Shown: positions 6,900 to 14,689 of the stretch, in pieces | How the letters are laid out: each line of letters starts with the position of its first letter | Position numbering within the stretch: position 1 is the stretch's first letter | Source of the DNA: JBGOUV01 sp041477815 | GTDB lineage: Bacteria; Acidobacteriota; Terriglobia; Bryobacterales; JACQDG01 | Direction: 5' to 3' | NCBI GenBank assembly: GCA_041477815.1 | Contig: JBGOUV010000124.1 | Coordinates: 1 to 16,304, forward strand | DNA: 16,304 bases | Notes under the pieces: generated by a model | The model's input: only the letters and a program-made list of their open reading frames with translations | Database searches by the model: none | Told to the model about the DNA's origin: nothing | Position numbers and translations under genes: made by a program

Positions 6900-8772
6900 A
6901 GGCTTGGCTCCCTGACCCGCCATCCAGAAACGCTCTCGACCAGAGCTCGAAGGACATCAAGGTCCAGAGCTGCAGGTCGAGGTTCTGTCCTTTTTCGTGC
7001 CGCGCCACCAGATTTTCGATGTAGCCGGTATTGAAGAATCCGCGGCGCCTGCTGCTGTCTCCCAGCAGCAGGTCGCGGACATAAGAGCCGAGCTTGCCCC
7101 GGAACCAATAGCCCAGGGGAACGGCAAAGCCCTGCTTCGGCCGGTTAATGATCCGGTCGGGCAGGATTCCCTGCATCGCTCGCTTGAGTATGTACTTGGT
7201 GGTGCCCCCGCGCAGATTCATCTCCGCCGGGATGGTCGCCGCAAATTCCACCAGCTTATGATCGAGCAACGGCACGCGCGTCTCGATGGAGTGGGCCATG
7301 CTCATGCGGTCCACCTTCGTTAGAATGTCCAGCGGCAGATAGTTCTTCACGTCGAGGCCTTGCAGGTTCGAAAGCCAGTTGCGATCGCCCGACTCCATAT
7401 AAGCGGCCTTGGCCCGCCAGGGTTCATAGGGCGCGAGCAGTTCGGAAACTTCGGGTCGAAACAGGTCCTGCAAATCGTCACGCCGGAACAGCGTGCTGGC
7501 GTCGAGATAGCGCTCCGCGCCCGCCAGCGACATGTGGCGCAGAAAATTCCGGCCCCGCATGCCGTTAGGCATGGTCCGGCCGATCGTCCCCAGCACGCTT
7601 CGGGCGGACGCCGGCAGGGGCTTGTAACTCCTCTCCCGCTGCTCCACCAAGTACTTGTCATATCCGGCGAACAACTCGTCCCCGCCATCCCCCGACAGCA
7701 CCACCTTCACGCTCTGGGCCGCCATCTTGGAAACCATATAAGTCGGAATGGCCGACGAGTCGCCGAACGGCTCGTCCAGGTGCCAGGCCAGGTCCTCCAT
7801 CTGATCGAGGGCGTCCGGCCCCAGCGTCAGCTCGTGATGGTCGGTGTCGTTCATCATGGCCACCAGCAGGGCATGATCCAGCTCGTTGTAATCCGGTTCG
7901 CTAAAGCCGATCGAGAACGTTTTCAGCGGCGCCCGGCTCAGCCGCGCCGCCGTGGCCACAATCGAGCTCGAATCAATCCCGCCACTGAGAAACGCTCCCA
8001 GCGGGACGTCGCTCACCATGTGCAGGCGGACCGATTCCTCCAGCAGCCCGCGCACGCGCTCGATAAAGTAGTCCTCTTCCCTGCCGTAATCCGGCTCAAA
8101 ATGCAAGTCCCAGTAGCACTCCATCACCGGCGCGCGTCCGGGCGAGACGGTCATGAGGTGCCCGGGCTCCAGCTTTCGTACCCCGTCGATGATCGCCTCC
8201 GTGGGCGGGGTGGAAAGGAACGAGAACAGGTGCGACACTGCGCTCCAGTTGAGATTGCGCCCCACCTCCGGCAGTTGCAGAATGGCCTTCAGCTCGGAAG
8301 CGAACACCATCCGGCCGCCGATTTCGGCGTAGTAGAGCGGCTTGATGCCCAACCGGTCCCGCGCTACCAGTAACTGCCGGCGGCGCTCGTCCCACAGCGC
8401 AAAAGCAAACATGCCGCGCAGGTGGTCGACACAACGCTTTCCGTATTCCTCATACAGGTGGACGATGGTTTCCGTATCGCTGCGCGTCGAGAAGACGTGT
8501 CCGCGCCCCTCCATCTCCCGGCGCAGCTCCTGAAAGTTATAGATTTCGCCGTTGAACACCACCCAGACGGATCCGTCTTCGTTGGAAACCGGCTGGCGCC
8601 CGGAGTCGAGGTCGATGATGCTCAGCCGGCGCATCCCCAATCCCACGCCCGTCCCGAAATAGAAGCCTTCGTCGTCGGGACCGCGGTGGGCGATCGCCGA
8701 ACACATGTTTCGCACTTCCTGCTCGAAAACAGGCTTGCCTTCCAAGCTAACGATGCCGGCGATTCCGCACAT
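6886..8772 (-). CDS. asnB: AsnB-type glutamine-hydrolysing amidotransferase, first copy (exosortase/EPS-associated type)
   Basis: A 628-residue two-domain enzyme. The N-terminal class II glutaminase domain is intact: MCGIAGI with nucleophile C2 after Met removal, RRLSIID with R49, NGEIYN (74-79) and SDTET with D99. The C-terminal synthetase domain has the ATP-pyrophosphatase P-loop LSGGIDSS (262-269), DEPFGDSSAIP (333-343) and SGDGGDELFAGY (360-371). SGDGGDE, in place of the SGEGSDE of classical asparagine synthetase, is what I recall from the amidotransferases of exosortase/EPS loci. The reaction is ATP-dependent transfer of glutamine-derived ammonia to a carboxylate. The acceptor could be aspartate, but in a polysaccharide operon a sugar carboxylate such as a uronic acid is plausible (inference). 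It follows the flippase by six bases and overlaps the following glycosyltransferase by 14 bases. Confidence 0.9.
   Translation of the reverse strand: MCGIAGIVSLEGKPVFEQEVRNMCSAIAHRGPDDEGFYFGTGVGLGMRRLSIIDLDSGRQPVSNEDGSVWVVFNGEIYNFQELRREMEGRGHVFSTRSDTETIVHLYEEYGKRCVDHLRGMFAFALWDERRRQLLVARDRLGIKPLYYAEIGGRMVFASELKAILQLPEVGRNLNWSAVSHLFSFLSTPPTEAIIDGVRKLEPGHLMTVSPGRAPVMECYWDLHFEPDYGREEDYFIERVRGLLEESVRLHMVSDVPLGAFLSGGIDSSSIVATAARLSRAPLKTFSIGFSEPDYNELDHALLVAMMNDTDHHELTLGPDALDQMEDLAWHLDEPFGDSSAIPTYMVSKMAAQSVKVVLSGDGGDELFAGYDKYLVEQRERSYKPLPASARSVLGTIGRTMPNGMRGRNFLRHMSLAGAERYLDASTLFRRDDLQDLFRPEVSELLAPYEPWRAKAAYMESGDRNWLSNLQGLDVKNYLPLDILTKVDRMSMAHSIETRVPLLDHKLVEFAATIPAEMNLRGGTTKYILKRAMQGILPDRIINRPKQGFAVPLGYWFRGKLGSYVRDLLLGDSSRRRGFFNTGYIENLVARHEKGQNLDLQLWTLMSFELWSRAFLDGGSGSQAYAAA
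6908..6913 (-). promoter_or_regulatory. Ribosome binding site choosing start 6899 of the GT4 gene
   Basis: AGGGAG on the minus strand is separated by eight bases from ATG 6899-6897. The alternative ATG at 6923 has only a weak GAGAG in front. The site is inside the end of the upstream AsnB gene. Confidence 0.6.
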
Positions 8773-8778
8773 GGTCGT

Positions 8779-10257
8779 CTACGCCATCCCTTTCCGTAAT
8801 CGAAACCGCGCCCAACTCACCAGCGCCAGTTTCTCGCCGCTATTCAGCAGATCGAAATGCCAAACCAGGGCCGTGTACGTGCCCGTAAAGGCCAGCCCTG
8901 TCGCCATCAGGACCGGAACCGTGGCCACCTGCATCTGTGTTTTGACAGCCAAGGCAACCGCCGCGGCGCTGGTTGCTGCGCCCGTCAGGGCCGCCAGGCT
9001 GCCCCACGGGAGGAGCTCCGCGGCGCTGATTTCGAGCAGCCTCATCATCCGGACGAGCGCCGCCGCCTTGAAAGCCACCGTCGCCAGCACGATCACCAGA
9101 ACGGGGCCAACCAGGCCAAACGCCGACAGCGACCACCGCAGCAGCCCGGCAATAATCGCCAGGCGCATCACGTTGAGCGCCAGCAGGAAACGGGTTTGCG
9201 CAAAGACCCGCATCACTCCGTCTACCTGCAAGGTAGCGAGCAGAATCATCGTGGACCAGGCCATGAAGATGGGGACGCTCGCGGCGTACTTCCCGGTAAA
9301 CAAGAGGACGATGATCTCCCGCGCCGCCACCACGCAAAACGCCGCCAGGGGAAAGAACAGCAGGGCCAGTTTCCAGGTGGTGTCGTGCCAGATGGCGACC
9401 ACCGCCTGCTTTCGGCCTTCCGACAGCTTCTCCTGCATCTTGACCATCATGACGTCGCTGGTCGGCGAAGCCGCGAAATCGACCAGCGGGATCTGCAGGC
9501 AACCGACCGCGAAGATGGCGAACGTGGCCGGATCGAACAGGTAGGACACCGCATACTGGGGCAGGCTCGCCTGTACGATCTCCACGAGAACCGCCGCCGC
9601 GAAGGGCAGCGCATACGCCAATTGGCTCTTGAACAGCACGCGGTCGGGCGTGAACCCGCCGCGGAACTCCCGCCGGAAGTAGAAGAGCGTGAGGACCACC
9701 CGGAGCAACGCCACCACCACGGCGCCCTTCAGGAGCCACTCCAGTTGGCGAAAAAGGAGCACGGGCAGGACAAAGGCCGCCGCCCGCGCCACATCGGACA
9801 GCGCATAGGATGCCGACGCCCAGAAGTATTGACCGCGGGAGATCAGGACGATTTCGAGCGCCGCCGAAAGCATCATGAGGAAGAGGTAGAGGCCGATCCA
9901 AGGCAGGTATCCGGCGAGCTCGGCGTTGCTCAACCACTGCGCGAGCTTTGGCGCCGCCACTACGACGACTCCGAGGCCAGCGAGGCCGGCTGTGCCCAGG
10001 AACAACATGGAGTTCGCCACGTACCGGCCCGCCTCGTGAGCGGCCGAGGGAAGGAAATAGTACAAGCTGGAGGCCATCCCCAGTTGGGCGATGAAATAGG
10101 CGGTCGACTGTATCAGGAAGAGCTGTTTATAAGTGCCGAACTGCGCCGGGTCGAAGATCCGCGTCAAGACCACGGGGATGAAAAACGTCGCGGCAAAAGC
10201 GAGCGTGCGTCCGGACATCAACAGCAGGGCGGGCCTAAAGACCGACTCGGTTTTCAT
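8779..10257 (-). CDS. Wzx-type polysaccharide flippase (MOP superfamily)
   Basis: A 492-residue, very hydrophobic protein with roughly 12-14 membrane segments, as expected of the Polysacc_synt/Wzx branch of the MOP superfamily. The N-terminus shows the usual pattern: a short polar stretch, LLLMSGRTLAFAATFFIPVVLTRIFDP and then FGTYKQLFLIQSTAYFIAQLGMASSLYYFLP-like helices. The segment VLLFTGKYAASVPIF is the typical second-half landmark. It would flip the lipid-linked repeat unit across the inner membrane for the adjacent Wzy-type protein. Start: the frame is open to 10320, but ATG 10257 gives the ATGA overlap with the upstream stop (10257-10254) and starts directly before the first helix. The stop TAG leaves six bases before the AsnB start, the longest gap in the window. 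Confidence 0.88.
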   Translation of the reverse strand: MKTESVFRPALLLMSGRTLAFAATFFIPVVLTRIFDPAQFGTYKQLFLIQSTAYFIAQLGMASSLYYFLPSAAHEAGRYVANSMLFLGTAGLAGLGVVVVAAPKLAQWLSNAELAGYLPWIGLYLFLMMLSAALEIVLISRGQYFWASASYALSDVARAAAFVLPVLLFRQLEWLLKGAVVVALLRVVLTLFYFRREFRGGFTPDRVLFKSQLAYALPFAAAVLVEIVQASLPQYAVSYLFDPATFAIFAVGCLQIPLVDFAASPTSDVMMVKMQEKLSEGRKQAVVAIWHDTTWKLALLFFPLAAFCVVAAREIIVLLFTGKYAASVPIFMAWSTMILLATLQVDGVMRVFAQTRFLLALNVMRLAIIAGLLRWSLSAFGLVGPVLVIVLATVAFKAAALVRMMRLLEISAAELLPWGSLAALTGAATSAAAVALAVKTQMQVATVPVLMATGLAFTGTYTALVWHFDLLNSGEKLALVSWARFRLRKGMA

Positions 10258-11471
10258 CGGCTCTCTCCCGTTATCTGTCTGGCCGACGCCGCCAGACCCA
10301 GCAGGATGTAAGGAAACCAAGTCAGCACGTAGCCCCCGGACAGCCCGCAGGCCACAAAGCCCCAGAGGGAGACTTCAATCCCCGCGCCCAGCTCGGTCAA
10401 GCGCGTCTGGCGCGCATGATAGAGACCGAAACCGACCAACAGGACGAAGGGAATAAACCCGATGGCTCCGGTCTCACCGAGCGCCTGGATGAAGGTATTG
10501 TGAGTCACCAGCGCTCCCCTCGTATAGAGGCCCTCGGGTGCGTAAAGCGGCCAGGCCACCACCGAGCATCCCAGTCCCACGCCGAGCAGGGGATGATCGA
10601 CGAACATGGCCAGGCCGGCCTGCGAGGTGGCCAGGCGCTGCCGAAAACTTACATCCCCGTTGAGGTTTTTGAAGTCCTCGCCACGGGACCAGAACCGGCC
10701 GGCAAGAATCAGGCCGGCCACCACCAGGAGCGCCACCAAGCCCTGCAGCCAGATACTTCGCTTCCGCCAGGCGTAGAGTCCCAATACCGCCACCAGCGCC
10801 AGCAGTCCGCCGCGTGAGAACGTAACCAGGATGGCCGCCACGTAGACGAGCGCAATACCCAGTAGGGCCAGGCGCGGCAGCAAACCCAGGCTTGTCGCCA
10901 GATAGGCGGCCAAAGGCAGCAGGATGACCAGGCTATAGGCCAGCTCGTTGGGATTGGCAAAAATCCCCACCCAGCCGGCTCTCCCCTCCACCACATTGCC
11001 CTGGAAGTAGTTTCTCAACGTGCCGGCCGCGGGCAACAGCCCGCCAATGATTAGGGTCCAGATCACACCCCGCAGCCGGCCCTCCGTATTCGCGCAATTC
11101 ACAATGAAGAAGAAGACGATGGTCATCTTCACCAGGTCGGAAACGGACTCGGCCGCTTGGCGGGGCCACAGCGCGGTCAGGGAAGAGAGCGCCGCAGCGC
11201 CCAGAAAGCCGAGCAGCAGAATTCCTTCGGGCCAGGCGAACTCAAGACTCTTCCTTGCGAAGGCCCGCTCGGCCAGCAGCATGACAAGCGCGGCGCCCGC
11301 CACCACCTTAGCGGGGCGTAATGCCTCGAGCGCCGGCATTACTAACGGCAGATTCGCGTAGAGGAGAAACAGAAACGCCAGGAGCAGCCAGTAGGAGGCC
11401 GACGCCCCGGTGGCGGTGCGGCTTCGCTCCGTAAAACGGATCTGTGAAACGCTATAGCCGGTCATTTCCAT
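10254..11471 (-). CDS. O-antigen ligase/polymerase family membrane protein (Wzy/WaaL type)
   Basis: A 405-residue multispan protein with about ten or more hydrophobic segments and the Wzy_C (O-antigen ligase) signature. The conserved pieces are GIFANPNELA (169-178), VTFSRGGLLAL (216-226), then the large loop with HPLLGVGLG (293-301) and THNTFIQALGETGAIGF (323-339). The loop histidines and the SRGG motif are characteristic of the superfamily, which joins undecaprenyl-linked repeat units or ligates them to an acceptor in the periplasm. Sequence alone does not separate polymerase from ligase; next to a flippase and with no other candidate in the window, polymerase (Wzy) is the simpler reading. 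The annotated ATG at 11471 has GGGA only 2 bases away, whereas the in-frame ATG at 11465 has it 8 bases away, so 11465 may be the true start. It ends in an ATGA overlap with the flippase. Confidence 0.88.
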   Translation of the reverse strand: MEMTGYSVSQIRFTERSRTATGASASYWLLLAFLFLLYANLPLVMPALEALRPAKVVAGAALVMLLAERAFARKSLEFAWPEGILLLGFLGAAALSSLTALWPRQAAESVSDLVKMTIVFFFIVNCANTEGRLRGVIWTLIIGGLLPAAGTLRNYFQGNVVEGRAGWVGIFANPNELAYSLVILLPLAAYLATSLGLLPRLALLGIALVYVAAILVTFSRGGLLALVAVLGLYAWRKRSIWLQGLVALLVVAGLILAGRFWSRGEDFKNLNGDVSFRQRLATSQAGLAMFVDHPLLGVGLGCSVVAWPLYAPEGLYTRGALVTHNTFIQALGETGAIGFIPFVLLVGFGLYHARQTRLTELGAGIEVSLWGFVACGLSGGYVLTWFPYILLGLAASARQITGESR

Positions 11472-12468
11472 TTTCCCGACTGCTGGCGTGGCGTTGCCGG
11501 CATCCGCTCACCAGGTCGAAAGCCCGGTGGACCTGGCAGCTCAAGATGGGTCCCGAGAACAAACCCTGAGAATCCCGGCAGGAGTTCTCCCAGAGCAGAG
11601 TGCGCGGCACCGTCAACAGCGGGAGACCGGCGTTCCGATGGGTACAAGTGGTATAAGCAAAGCGATACCCAGCGGCGGCGACGGCCTCCACTGCGGCCGT
11701 ATTGAATAACCCGCTGGGATAGGCAAAATGCTGCACGCCCGTCCCCAGTCTCGCTTCGATCTCCGCGCGCGATCCCGCCAGCTCCTCCTTTACCCGCTCT
11801 CCGCTCTCGTTGGTTATCAGCACATGGGTCCGGGTGTGGGAGCCTATCGTGATACCGGCCCGGCGGATTTCATCCAGCATTTCCCACGTCAGCGAGTAAA
11901 AGGGCTGGAAGGTGTCTTCCGAAATCGAAACCTCCGACTCCAGCCTCTGGATGACCTTTTCTATCTCCGCCTGAGGCAACGTTTCTAGCAGCACGCGGGT
12001 AGCCTGAAACGCCTTCGGCCACTTGGCCAGCAACAGATAGAGCTTGTCGTGGACTTGCACGCGCCGGGTGCCCACCAGGTCTGTCACGACGAACATGGCT
12101 CCGGGAACGCCCTTCCGCTTCAGCACCGGGAGCGCGTGATCGTAAAAATCCCGGTAGCCGTCGTCAAAGGTGATGGCCGCGACCGGGTCACTCCGCCCGT
12201 CCCTCCCTTCGAGTCGCGCGCCCAATTCATCCAGAGAAATGAACCGGAAGCGCCGGCCGATCCAGTCCAGATGCTGTTCCAGCATTCTCCGGCTGATCAG
12301 CATGGAGGGAATGGAAGTCCTGGCGCTGGACGCAAAGTCCTCTACCACCCGGTGGTAGCCGATCACCAGCGGGACTTCCCTCGCGCCCGACAGCGAACCC
12401 ACAAACTTGTCCAAGCCGGTCCGGCTCATCACGCGGGCGGCTCCCGTCTTGATCCAGCTTCGCATCAT
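11452..12468 (-). CDS. Polysaccharide deacetylase (NodB / carbohydrate esterase 4 family)
   Basis: A 338-residue NodB-homology protein. The motifs are complete: YHRVV near the N-terminus (38-42), motif 1 TFDDGYRD (100-107) with the general-base and metal-binding Asp pair D102/D103, motif 2 SHTRTH (210-215) with metal ligands H211 and H215, motif 3 FAYPSG (248-253), and LTVPRT (285-290). These are the metal-dependent residues that remove N-acetyl, or more rarely O-acetyl, groups from sugars. I see no clear N-terminal signal peptide (MMRSWIKTGAARVMSR is basic and only weakly hydrophobic), so its site of action is uncertain. The arrangement resembles deacetylases of exosortase/EPS loci. With DegT and two acyltransferases upstream, it may set the acylation state of amino sugars. 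The C-terminus (after about residue 300) looks poorly conserved and overlaps the next gene by up to 20 bases. Confidence 0.9.
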   Translation of the reverse strand: MMRSWIKTGAARVMSRTGLDKFVGSLSGAREVPLVIGYHRVVEDFASSARTSIPSMLISRRMLEQHLDWIGRRFRFISLDELGARLEGRDGRSDPVAAITFDDGYRDFYDHALPVLKRKGVPGAMFVVTDLVGTRRVQVHDKLYLLLAKWPKAFQATRVLLETLPQAEIEKVIQRLESEVSISEDTFQPFYSLTWEMLDEIRRAGITIGSHTRTHVLITNESGERVKEELAGSRAEIEARLGTGVQHFAYPSGLFNTAAVEAVAAAGYRFAYTTCTHRNAGLPLLTVPRTLLWENSCRDSQGLFSGPILSCQVHRAFDLVSGCRQRHASSRENGNDRL

Positions 12469-13568
12469 GCGAACACCCGCCGGGCGATCCTGCGGGAGGC
12501 CCGCTCCAGTTCCACCGACGACTGGCAGATCCAGCCCAGGCCGCTCGGCGGGTACACTTCGAGTCTGCCCAACTCGCGGCTATCGCGGCTCCAGTGCGAC
12601 TTGTAGGTCTCGTTGCCGTGTAGCAGGTCGTATTCCTCCGCCCCTTCCCCGATCGCGCTCTGAATGGCGAGTCCCATCGTGACCAGGCCGACACTATACT
12701 TGTCGTAGGCGGCATCGAAACCCGATTGGTAGAAATAGAAGATCCGGCGATAGAGAAATCCGTACAGACACGCCGCCGGCTTCCCGTCCAGCCGCAGAAC
12801 ATACAGCCGGAGCCAGCCGCGCTCGAGCGCGACCTGGCTGAATTCCTGATGAAACCCCACCAGACCGGGCGTGTGAAACGCATCCGAGCCGCCGCGCTCG
12901 CTCCAGCGCAGGTTGTGCTGCGACATGACCAGGTCAATCGACTCGCGGCATTGCTCTGCCGTGCGCACCTGCTCCAACTGCACTGCGAAGTCCCGGTTCA
13001 GACGCTTCCATTTCCGATGGAAGTTGTAGCGATGCTCCGCGCCCAGCGTGGCCAGATAAGATTCCCAGGACCTCCCCGCCAGTGGAATGAACGGACAGGT
13101 ATTGGTCTCGGTCTCGGCAACGCTCCAGCCACTCTCGCCCAAAGCCGAAGCGACTCCGGCGGCTTGGCTGCGGCCCCGCTTCAACTGTGTCCAGTCGAGC
13201 GTTAGCCGCTCCCCGGCCAACCGCGACGCCAGGGCCCGCCGCGCTTCCGGCTCACGGCCTCGCCGGACGATGATATCCAGATAATCCGAGCCGACACTGC
13301 CGCCTCCCAGAAACTCCAGCACCGGAAGCGGACGCCCGCGCCGCAGACCGCAGGGCGCCAGGGCCACCAGTTCCCCTTCGCACCGGACCGCCAGGATCGA
13401 AAGTTCTCTATCCCCGGCGAGGTGTTTCCACCAGGTGTAGAGCCACTCCCAGGTCAGGAAGAGACCATCCGAGTCGCTCGCCTGCAGAAGTTCGTTCCAC
13501 TCCTGCTGCAAGGGCGCGAAGCCCGACCCCTCGCCGATCTTCTCCACCGTCAGGGAGGTCACTATCAT
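12465..13568 (-). CDS. CelD/BcsL-type GNAT acyltransferase (FemAB-like), second copy
   Basis: A 367-residue protein of the same CelD/BcsL GNAT group as the gene two positions upstream. The N-terminal domain holds LFLTWEWLYTWWKHLAG (about 36-52) and ELVALAPCGL (66-75). The GNAT half has EHRYNFHRKWKRLNRDF (178-194), ALERGWLRLYVLRLDGKPAA (247-266), YFYQSGFDAAYDKYSVG (278-294) and EEYDLLHGNETYKSHW (311-326). These are the same landmarks as in the first copy, with clear divergence, so the pair probably acylates different positions or sugars. The open frame extends upstream to 13739, but I chose ATG 13568: it forms the ATGA overlap (13568-13565) used at several other junctions, and homologous sequence begins there, the upstream extension being the antiparallel-composition artefact of the DegT gene. 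It overlaps the deacetylase start by ATGA at 12468-12465. Confidence 0.85.
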   Translation of the reverse strand: MIVTSLTVEKIGEGSGFAPLQQEWNELLQASDSDGLFLTWEWLYTWWKHLAGDRELSILAVRCEGELVALAPCGLRRGRPLPVLEFLGGGSVGSDYLDIIVRRGREPEARRALASRLAGERLTLDWTQLKRGRSQAAGVASALGESGWSVAETETNTCPFIPLAGRSWESYLATLGAEHRYNFHRKWKRLNRDFAVQLEQVRTAEQCRESIDLVMSQHNLRWSERGGSDAFHTPGLVGFHQEFSQVALERGWLRLYVLRLDGKPAACLYGFLYRRIFYFYQSGFDAAYDKYSVGLVTMGLAIQSAIGEGAEEYDLLHGNETYKSHWSRDSRELGRLEVYPPSGLGWICQSSVELERASRRIARRVFA

Positions 13569-14689
13569 TGTGCGGGCTGCAATTCCAGACGCAGCACCTG
13601 GTCGGCGATGTATTCCACCTGCGACCGGGTCACGTCCTGATGAATGGGTAATTCCAGTACATGCGCCCGAAGATAGCGCGCGTCCGTGCCGCCATCGCCC
13701 TCGTTCCAGAACTCCACCGCTCCGATGCCCCGCTGCCACAAGGCTTGGGCGGCGGCATGCTTGTCCTCCACCAGGATCGGAAAGAACAGCGGGCAGACGC
13801 CTTCCTGCAGGTCCTTCCGCAGCATGGTTACCCGGCCTTCCAGCCGGCGCTGCATCAGGACAAAATTTTCTCTGCGCCGCCGCCGGATCTCGTCATACTC
13901 CAGCCCGCCCATTACGGTATTGCTGATGGATGACATGGCGATGTTGACATCGGCGACGTTCCACCCGATATTGCCCACCGGCACCTGCCGCACGCGCGCC
14001 GCCCGCAGCATGTGGCCGCAGGCCCGTTTGATGCCGAACAAGACCTTCCCGATGCGGTCCGAACGGGACCGCACCGCTTCCAGCGCCAGTTCGGCGCTCC
14101 GGCCGGCCGCCGCGGCACGAGGGCAACGCTCCAGCTCCAGCGCCGCCAGGTCTCCCAAAAGGTTGCGGTTCTGCACCAGCAGGCCGCCGTTCGGCACCGG
14201 CAGAGTCTTATAGAGGCAAAAGACCGAGTAGTCTCCGAAGCTGCCGAGGGGCCTTTCATCCGTCTCGCTGAGTAGCGAGAGCGCGCAATCCTCGATCAAG
14301 AGGCTGCCTCGCTCGCGGCACAACGCTTCGATCTCTTTCATCGGTTGCGGCCACCCCAGATAGTGAATGACATAGATAACCCGAGGACTCAGTTTGGCCA
14401 GGCGCGCCAAGGCCTCCAGATCCGGCTCCAGGTTGCGCAGAATCGGATAGTAGACGATGGTGGCTCCAGCCGCCCGAATGGCGGACACTTCGTTGCCGCT
14501 ATGGTAGTCGGGAACCAGGACAACCTCTCCCTTCTTGAATCGAAGCGCGCGGAACAAGTGATAGATGCCGCTGCGAGCCACGCAGAAATCAAGCCGATTC
14601 TCGGAATTGAGCGGAAAGGGCAATTTCCCCTCCACGCGGGAAGGGCGTAACTCCCGCAGGGTCAGTCCGGGCCAGGATGAGACGTACAT
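13565..14689 (-). CDS. DegT/DnrJ/EryC1-type PLP-dependent aminotransferase-like protein
   Basis: A 374-residue fold-type I PLP enzyme of the DegT/DnrJ/EryC1/StrS (sugar aminotransferase) group. SGIYHLFRAL (40-49) corresponds to the phosphate-cup start. LIEDCALSLLS (131-141) supplies the PLP-pyridine aspartate D134. GSFGDYSVFCLYKTLPVPNGG (149-169) contains the probable Schiff-base lysine K161. The family norm places the lysine in an F-S-x-x-K context followed by Gly-Gly; here it is LYKTLPVPNGG, a divergent variant, so the substrate may not be a standard 4-keto or 3-keto sugar. Role by context: amination of a nucleotide-sugar intermediate whose amine could be acylated by the two GNAT neighbours that flank it on both sides. 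The start at 14689 is backed by GGGGAGG five bases upstream; the stop is an ATGA overlap with the next gene. Confidence 0.85.
   Translation of the reverse strand: MYVSSWPGLTLRELRPSRVEGKLPFPLNSENRLDFCVARSGIYHLFRALRFKKGEVVLVPDYHSGNEVSAIRAAGATIVYYPILRNLEPDLEALARLAKLSPRVIYVIHYLGWPQPMKEIEALCRERGSLLIEDCALSLLSETDERPLGSFGDYSVFCLYKTLPVPNGGLLVQNRNLLGDLAALELERCPRAAAAGRSAELALEAVRSRSDRIGKVLFGIKRACGHMLRAARVRQVPVGNIGWNVADVNIAMSSISNTVMGGLEYDEIRRRRRENFVLMQRRLEGRVTMLRKDLQEGVCPLFFPILVEDKHAAAQALWQRGIGAVEFWNEGDGGTDARYLRAHVLELPIHQDVTRSQVEYIADQVLRLELQPAQ

Noticed and set aside
8857..10311. Long plus-strand open frame (484 codons) opposite the flippase gene
   Set aside because: The translation is dominated by Q, R, H, E and G, as expected from reading hydrophobic codons on the opposite strand; the minus strand encodes a convincing multispan flippase.
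13569..13739. Upstream 57-codon extension of the second GNAT gene
   Set aside because: It lies inside the DegT gene in another frame and has no family similarity that I can see; ATG 13568 gives the ATGA overlap and begins at the expected N-terminus.
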